This document shows positions 18,495 to 23,078 of a stretch of 23,078 nucleotides of DNA, in pieces. Numbering within the stretch: position 1 is the first letter of the stretch; every line of letters begins with the position of its first letter. A program made the position numbers and the translations under genes. The stretch spans positions 1-23,078 of the forward strand of contig JALLPB010001042.1 of assembly GCA_036939975.1 (NCBI GenBank). Direction: 5' to 3'. A model generated the notes under the pieces. That model was not told the origin of the DNA. It did no database searches and saw nothing but the letters and a program-made list of their open reading frames with translations. This DNA comes from Cyclostephanos tholiformis. Taxonomy: Eukaryota > Bacillariophyta > Thalassiosirophyceae > Thalassiosirales > Thalassiosiraceae.

Positions 18495-21338
18495 ATGGAA
18501 ATATTGAATTTGACAAAACGATGTCCAAACTGCAACTGATGGTTCACCCAACAGAAATCCTCCAGACACCATATCAGACATTGCAAAAGAACTATTGCTG
18601 ATGAAACTGAAACTGCTGCCAATCAACTTCTATCACTTGGTAGTAGTAAATCTGTATTTGAAGGTGGTACTTTGAACATATTTGAAGGAGGTGGCGACAA
18701 AGGCTCTACTACAGTGGGGGGAAAAGGTTCTTCATCCTTACTTGATTTCGACTTCAATGGTGGGCATAATAATGACTTGTATTCTGAATTGAGAAACTAT
18801 GACTCTGACGTCAATAGGGACATAAATACAGAGGGACAAATAGACAACAAAAGTATATTTTGTCCATCATTACAATGGAGGACAATGGCTGTGACAAAAT
18901 TGCAACTAATGCTGAATGATCTTTTACTGAAGCGCAATGCCAGTTTGCTGCTGTTTGATGAAATATGAGACTTGTTTAATGGGTACTTATCATTACCACA
19001 TATTAACCAATTTGCAAAGCTCAAAAGCAGGAAAGATCTACAGAAAAATCATGTAACTCAGCTAGCCTAAGGCCATGTAATGATACTGTTTGGTTACATG
19101 ACAACACACTTGTGACTGTTCCAGTTTTTGATGCAAAACAAATGATATTGAGTCTGTTGCTTGATTTAAGCTTAATGAACATAAATAATATTGCAGAAGG
19201 GTATGATGTTTGGACTGGATTGGTGAAGGGGAACATACCTGAAAATAACAAATATAGAGAGGTGCACACAGGAGACGCTTGCCTTCCTGCTCAGAATAGA
19301 TATTGTCAACAGGAGTATGAGATGTCAGTTTCATTGATAGTATTTGCCAATAAGTCACATACAGACTTACATGGAGCACTCTCTCTCACACCAATCATAT
19401 TCACCCTGACAATGTTCAATCATGCTGCTAGATGCAATTCTAGGTTTTGGAGACCCTTTGGATATATTCCAAATTATGGTTTTGGAAAAGGTACTACAGA
19501 TAAAACAGTCACAAGAGATAAAATCTAAGATGAGCATAATTGTATTTCATTTGCCTTCCAGTCGCTCATTAAGATTCACAAAGAAAATGGCTTTGACTGT
19601 GTGGTCTTAGGCCGTGACATTTGTGTGAAGGTTTGGATACATTTCTTCATTGGAGATATGGAAGGCAATAATAAATGGCTTGGACAATATCCAGGCAACA
19701 GAGAGGGTGTGAAACGTCCTTATTGTGATTGCAAATGCACATACCAGAATGTATATATCTAACAATGGATGACGTCAAAATGGCAAAAGAAGGAAACTAG
19801 ATGACAACGATGGTGGAATCAACAATTTCTGATCTGTGTCCACATATGATATCATAAATGCAAATTCATGATGAATAATGCTACTGTCTGATAATATTCA
19901 TGGTCCATACAAACTGATGCCACCAGAGCTATTACATACCTCTGGTAGTGGACTCATCATGTACATGTTTAAATCACTTTGACATCAGGTGGGTGGAAGA
20001 CAGGATATAGATTTCCTTGATTGACAACACATTATTGTATCCAACATTTTAGAGAGGCAGAGTGATAGAGATTTTCCAACAGACTCCTTGAGAAATGGCC
20101 TAATTGATGAAACAAAGTGTCAGTCTTCAGAAAGAAAAGGAAACCTATTCTGCTTACTTTGTATTGCAAGTACTACTAGTGGAAATGCAGCTATGAAGAG
20201 ATCTTTGAAATTGTCTCAGCAGAGATGGAAAAAGTTTATTGATTTCTTAAAACTCTACCTTGGTATGGAAGAATAGTTCCATGACAGCAATGAAAAATGT
20301 GAGGTTCAAGGTGTTAGAGCAGAGGTTGGATGATTCTTTGGTCGTTACAAGAGTTCTTTCCCAGAAGTTATCACACAAATGGATACAATATAGTCAGAAT
20401 GCATGGAATGACCAAAATGCAGACGTATATCACCTTGTTTGGTATTGGCATTAATTTTTATGGAGGCCCGGGAGAATCAGCAAAAATGCAGACATATATG
20501 ACCTTGTTTGGTAGTGGCATTAATTTTTATGGAGGCCCGGGAGAATCAGCACACAAGATATTTATTAAAATCCCTGGAAGAAGAGCACAGTGTTGAGTTA
20601 GTGAGTTTGCACAACAAACTGCACTTCAATACTACAATATGTTGGTTTGTGGTTATGCTGCTTAAGGATGTTGTCAAAATAACCATAAGCAAGTTGGAGA
20701 AGTAGGTAGAGATACATCTCAAACAAATAGGAACAGTGGGGATATTGAAATTGAGTTGTCAGGGAAATATGAGTTTACTGTTACACATCAATTACTTCAA
20801 AGAATGGAACAGGAACAGAAAGTTAGTGTAATATGGTCATACAATGATAAGAAATTGACAGGAGGAAATGGAAAATACGACCTATCAAAGGGTTTGGTGC
20901 AGATGTTACATAGAAGATTAAGATCATCAATTGGGATTACTGTGATGGTATTCACAAAGGCCATCATGACAACATCAACAATGGGTGAATGAACTCATTT
21001 CTACGCACACCCATGCTTTCAGGGATGAGAAGAATGGGATGGCTGGGCACTCGTTCATTTTGAAGAACACAATAACCATGGAGACCAGATAGAAGTCATT
21101 ACCCATCGAGAGTACTGGCTTTATCTCAATCGAGGGTATGTGAGAAGCTGTGATACAGTGCTCAGTGAATCCACTTAATTGGGTCGCAGTTCAAACAAAG
21201 TTCATTGTTCCAATTAGGTTAAGTACCAATAACATTTCATTTGTAACTGTTCCAATTGATGCTCTTGCTCACCCATTATGTGTGATACTTGATTATGGAG
21301 GTGAGTCAGATACATTTTTTATTGTATTACTAAAATGA
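18495..21338 (+). pseudogene. large decayed transposase-like gene with N-terminal zinc finger
   Basis: ATG at 18495 begins MEILNLTKRCPNC, a TGA at 18537, then WFTQQKSSRHHIRHCKR: a C-x2-C...H/C zinc-finger pattern. The same frame continues to LLLKRNASLLLFDEI, TGA (18966), DLFNGYLSLPHINQFAKLKS. After a frame change near 19050: TVWLHDNTLVTVPVFDAKQM, EVHTGDACLPAQNRYCQQEY, EMSVSLIVFANKSHTDLHGA, LSLTPIIFTLTMFNHAARCN, FWRPFGYIPN, TAA at 19526, then DEHNCISFAFQSLIKIHKEN, VKVWIHFFIGDMEGNNKWLG. Further shifts give HGPYKLMPPELLHTSGSGLI, RNGLIDETKCQSSERKGNLF and LFGSGINFYGGPGESAHK. The end reads CSVNPLNWVAVQTKFIVPIR to TGA at 21338. The layout resembles Plavaka/KDZ-type or CMC-type DNA transposases (recollection of similar diatom repeats, not verified). 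At least six stops and several frameshifts: not functional. Confidence 0.65.
20414..20551 (+). repeat. 69-bp tandem duplication inside the transposase relic
   Basis: AAAATGCAGAC(G/A)TATAT starts at 20414 and again at 20483, exactly 69 bp apart (23 codons), and each copy runs through TTTGGTA, GGCATTAATTTTTATGGAGG and CCCGGGAGAATCAGCA. The few differences show that it is recent relative to the other damage. Confidence 0.9.
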
Positions 21339-21368
21339 AATTAGAGCTATTACTTTGGGGATAGAATA

Positions 21369-21608
21369 GTGATAGAATAAAATGTAATTAAAGCACAGTG
21401 TATTGCAGATTAAGTAGTGTTAATTCTTCTTCATAGCATAATGTTTCCCAGCTAGTATAAATTGTTATGGTTTGTTACAGGCAATTGGATAATGATCAAA
21501 TGAAATGTAACTAAAGCGCATTAAACTGCTGGTTAAGTAGTGTTAATTCTTCCTCATTGCATGATATTTCTCTGCTAGTTAAATTGCTTGCTGGTTACAG
21601 GCAATTGG
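21369..21608 (+). repeat. 120-bp tandem duplication at the 3' end of the dioxygenase-like gene
   Basis: Units of 120 bp (21369-21488 and 21489-21608) share AAATGTAA(T/C)TAAAGC, TTAAGTAGTGTTAATTCTTC, CATAGCATAATG / CATTGCATGATA, GCTAG and GTTACAGGCAATTGG. The second unit overlaps the last codons of the minus-strand gene (NNNQLPVTSKQFN then TAG at 21577-21575), so the duplication copied the gene's 3' end and downstream flank. Confidence 0.8.
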
Positions 21609-22104
21609 TTATTATTCATGCCCCCATTGCTGACTTGAGGTACATAGCAACACTCATGACCTCATCATCCTGCCTGCATCTTGATGATACACAATGTGGT
21701 ATGAGAGCATTGAAAAGAAGGAAATCACCGGGTTGTAATGGTACAGCAACACCTTGCAACGTTGGGAAGCAGAAATAAACAACAATATTGTCATCGACAT
21801 TGTATTGGTCCTTCCCTTTCAAGTGAATCTGGGCCATAGACATCGTAAAATCATGATTGGTATGATGATTGGTATGGCATTGAAGAAACACATTACAACC
21901 AAATGCCAACCCACCATAATACTTCAACCGGGATTCATTAGAAGAAACAGTTCTATTCATTGTTTTGAAGGGAACTACTTGCTTTGCATGGTATATGTGA
22001 CTGATGACTTTATGGTCGGTGAGGGCTTCAAAGCAATATTCAGCATGTTGCATTAATGGTATGGTGCAAGCCACTGTGGGGCAAAAACTCTTAAAATGTA
22101 ACAT
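21575..22104 (-). pseudogene. 2-oxoglutarate/Fe(II) dioxygenase-like protein, one frameshift
   Basis: From the ATG at 22104, 162 residues are open to a TGA at 21616. The core YYGGLAFGCNVFLQCHTN ... HDFTMSMAQIHL, then VVYFCFPTLQGVAVPLQPGD, FLLFNALIPHCVSSRC and DDEVMSVAMYLKSAM has the order expected of a double-stranded beta-helix oxygenase: an H-x-D-like region, a distal His (PHC) and an Arg. Such enzymes hydroxylate protein or nucleic-acid substrates. A missing base in the run of five C at 21621-21625 shifts the frame; in the other frame it continues GMNNNQLPVTSKQFN to TAG (21577-21575), and 530 nt equals 177 codons minus one base. A 12-bp duplication (21853-21876) inserts four residues (HTNH) at the presumed metal-binding site. 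It is convergent with the transposase relic. Family assignment is tentative. Confidence 0.55.
21853..21876 (-). repeat. 12-bp perfect tandem duplication in the presumed active site
   Basis: ATGATTGGTATG occurs twice in a row on the plus strand, reading HTNHHTNH on the coding strand. It keeps frame but should disturb the spacing of candidate Fe(II) ligands. Confidence 0.85.
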
Positions 22105-22117
22105 TTTAAGAGTTTTT
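22083..22117. repeat. 17-bp perfect inverted repeat with 1-nt centre
   Basis: AAAAACTCTTAAAATGT (22083-22099), one A, then its exact reverse complement (22101-22117). It overlaps the start codon of the minus-strand dioxygenase-like ORF, so the first seven codons are read from the palindrome. It could be a transposon-end foldback or a cruciform-forming site. Confidence 0.9.
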
Positions 22118-22384
22118 TACAGTGACTGATTTTGTGTTGGTGACGTTACTTTTAGGTAAACCAATGCTTATTTGAAATCAATTGTTTATACAATTACATG
22201 CTAGTTTAACCCTCCCAACAGAGTATTTAGTTATCTTACTTAACTGCTTCTGGTCTCATTGATATGACACACCCCTAGTGTTAAATGGGGTCTTGTTGTC
22301 ACCTTGAGCTCCTTTTCAGCAGGTTGATGATGAAAAACTTACAAAAAACTGGTGTATCATTGACCAATTGCAATTATTGGCTGT

Positions 22385-22623
22385 AATACTCACCCGATGG
22401 TGGTGTCCAGTGACTTCAATTGAAGCCCTGGACCTCCTCTATTGGGCGATGTGTGCAGTACGGTATTGGCGCACTGCAATGGCCATTGAAATGACTAGCA
22501 AAAATGGTGTTTTTTTGTGTGTGACCCTGTTGGCCGTCGAGGCAATACGGTGCAAATACTCGCCCAATAGCAGTGTCCAGTGCCTTCTATCAAAGCCCTG
22601 GACCTATGTTATTGGGTGATGCA
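22385..22623 (+). repeat. about 69-bp hairpin unit in two direct copies, offset 170 bp
   Basis: Copy 1 (22385-22453) and copy 2 (22555-22623) share AATACTC, GTGTCCAGTG, CTTC, AAGCCCTGGACCT and ATTGGG(C/T)GATG. Each copy is itself an inverted repeat: GTCCAG pairs with CTGGAC, and outer arms CACCCGAT/ATTGGGCG (copy 1) or CGCCCAAT/ATTGGGTG (copy 2) pair around it. Substitutions in the outer arms largely keep pairing with G-T wobbles. Confidence 0.65.
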
Positions 22624-22814
22624 CTCGATGTTGCACCGGCACATCATGGCAAGCAACAGAGGTAGACTTGATTGTTATTGCCAATTTTGCCATCAACCTA
22701 ACTGTAGAGAATTAACCTAGTAATAATTAATATAAACTAAAACCGAGCTACCATATTAAACTTAACTATGTATTAAATCTAATCATATGATATGGGCACC
22801 CACCGGCAACAGTG

Positions 22815-22900
22815 GATGCTGTTTCAGTGACCATTGTCCTTGGCAGGCAATAAATTTTGTAAAAATACAGAGGTCAGTAGAAATATATTGATATCTACTA
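22815..22900 (-). repeat. dispersed repeat copy 2 (pair with 13366-13450)
   Basis: ACCATTGTCCTTGGCAGGCA followed by ATAAATTTTGTAAAAATACA and GAGGTC matches the segment near 13380 at an estimated 70-75 percent by eye. The minus-strand reading TSVFLQNLLPAKDNG parallels TSEFAQNYSPTKDNG of copy 1. Confidence 0.5.
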
Positions 22901-23078
22901 TATTTTACTTATTATGACATTATTTTTTGGGCTTCCTTTTCAAATAACTCACTTTTTAAATTTGTCATTCATGGCAGTCCCGGATTTTTAGCCTATTTCA
23001 AATGCAGCACAGATTTGATGCTATGAAATTGGCCATTCAATAACAGCACAGCCCCCCTCTGGTGTCCACTTGAACAAG

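Larger units (their letters stand above)
22105..23078. other. AT-rich terminal region, no gene recognised
   Basis: Contains the 22083-22117 palindrome edge, a duplicated hairpin unit (22385-22623) and copy 2 of a dispersed repeat (22815-22900). Short ORFs here are inside repeats or of chance length. Confidence 0.5.

Overview
The window looks like nuclear DNA of a large-genome eukaryotic alga, most likely a centric diatom (inference). Reasons: short GT-AG introns (55-77 bp inside otherwise long ORFs) with GTAAGT-type donors; a chromatin-type protein carrying short Cys/His modules and a YERxRxxNIxRN motif that I associate with diatom proteins (recollection, unchecked); relics of eukaryotic DNA transposons; no operons, no Shine-Dalgarno sites. 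The GC-rich, gene-bearing left part (about 1-9.6 kb) differs from the AT-rich, repeat-rich right part (about 9.6-23 kb).

Left part. Bases 3-607 (+) hold an acidic, internally repeated ORF open at the window edge and broken by a probable 1-nt deletion. Bases 807-1590 (-) hold a decayed or only partly resolvable acidic gene with a 92-bp intron. A repeat-bearing spacer follows. The best gene is 2954-7806 (+): 1592 residues in two exons, with an acidic N-terminus, a Cys/His cluster, a Tudor-like segment, two copies of a C-x2-C/H-x3-C module, a PDZ domain split by the intron, and a C-terminal PHD-like finger lacking its usual histidine. Convergent to it, 343 bp away, is a three-exon gene (9277-8150, -) that becomes readable only after two introns are removed; it has a 31-residue tandem repeat and a duplicated GWLPWP motif.

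Right part. About 13 kb of AT-rich sequence with tandem repeats, palindromes, a (CT)28 microsatellite and several broken coding regions hidden from ordinary ORF calling: a frameshifted 102-codon gene (12928-12621, -); a PIF/Harbinger-type transposase pseudogene (14255-15207, +); a small two-exon Cys-rich gene that is intact as modelled (15484-16020, +); an acidic two-exon pseudogene (17996-17051, -) divergent from a 2.8-kb transposase-like pseudogene with an N-terminal zinc finger (18495-21338, +); and, convergent to that, a frameshifted gene resembling a 2-oxoglutarate/Fe(II) dioxygenase (22104-21575, -). The last three may be parts of one large DNA transposon with an accessory dioxygenase, but no element ends were identified.

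How the parts work together: the 1592-residue protein is plausibly a histone-reading scaffold. The rest of the right part is a transposon graveyard whose nonsense codons are often explicable as C-to-T or G-to-A changes. All assignments come from reading the sequence alone; no database search was run.
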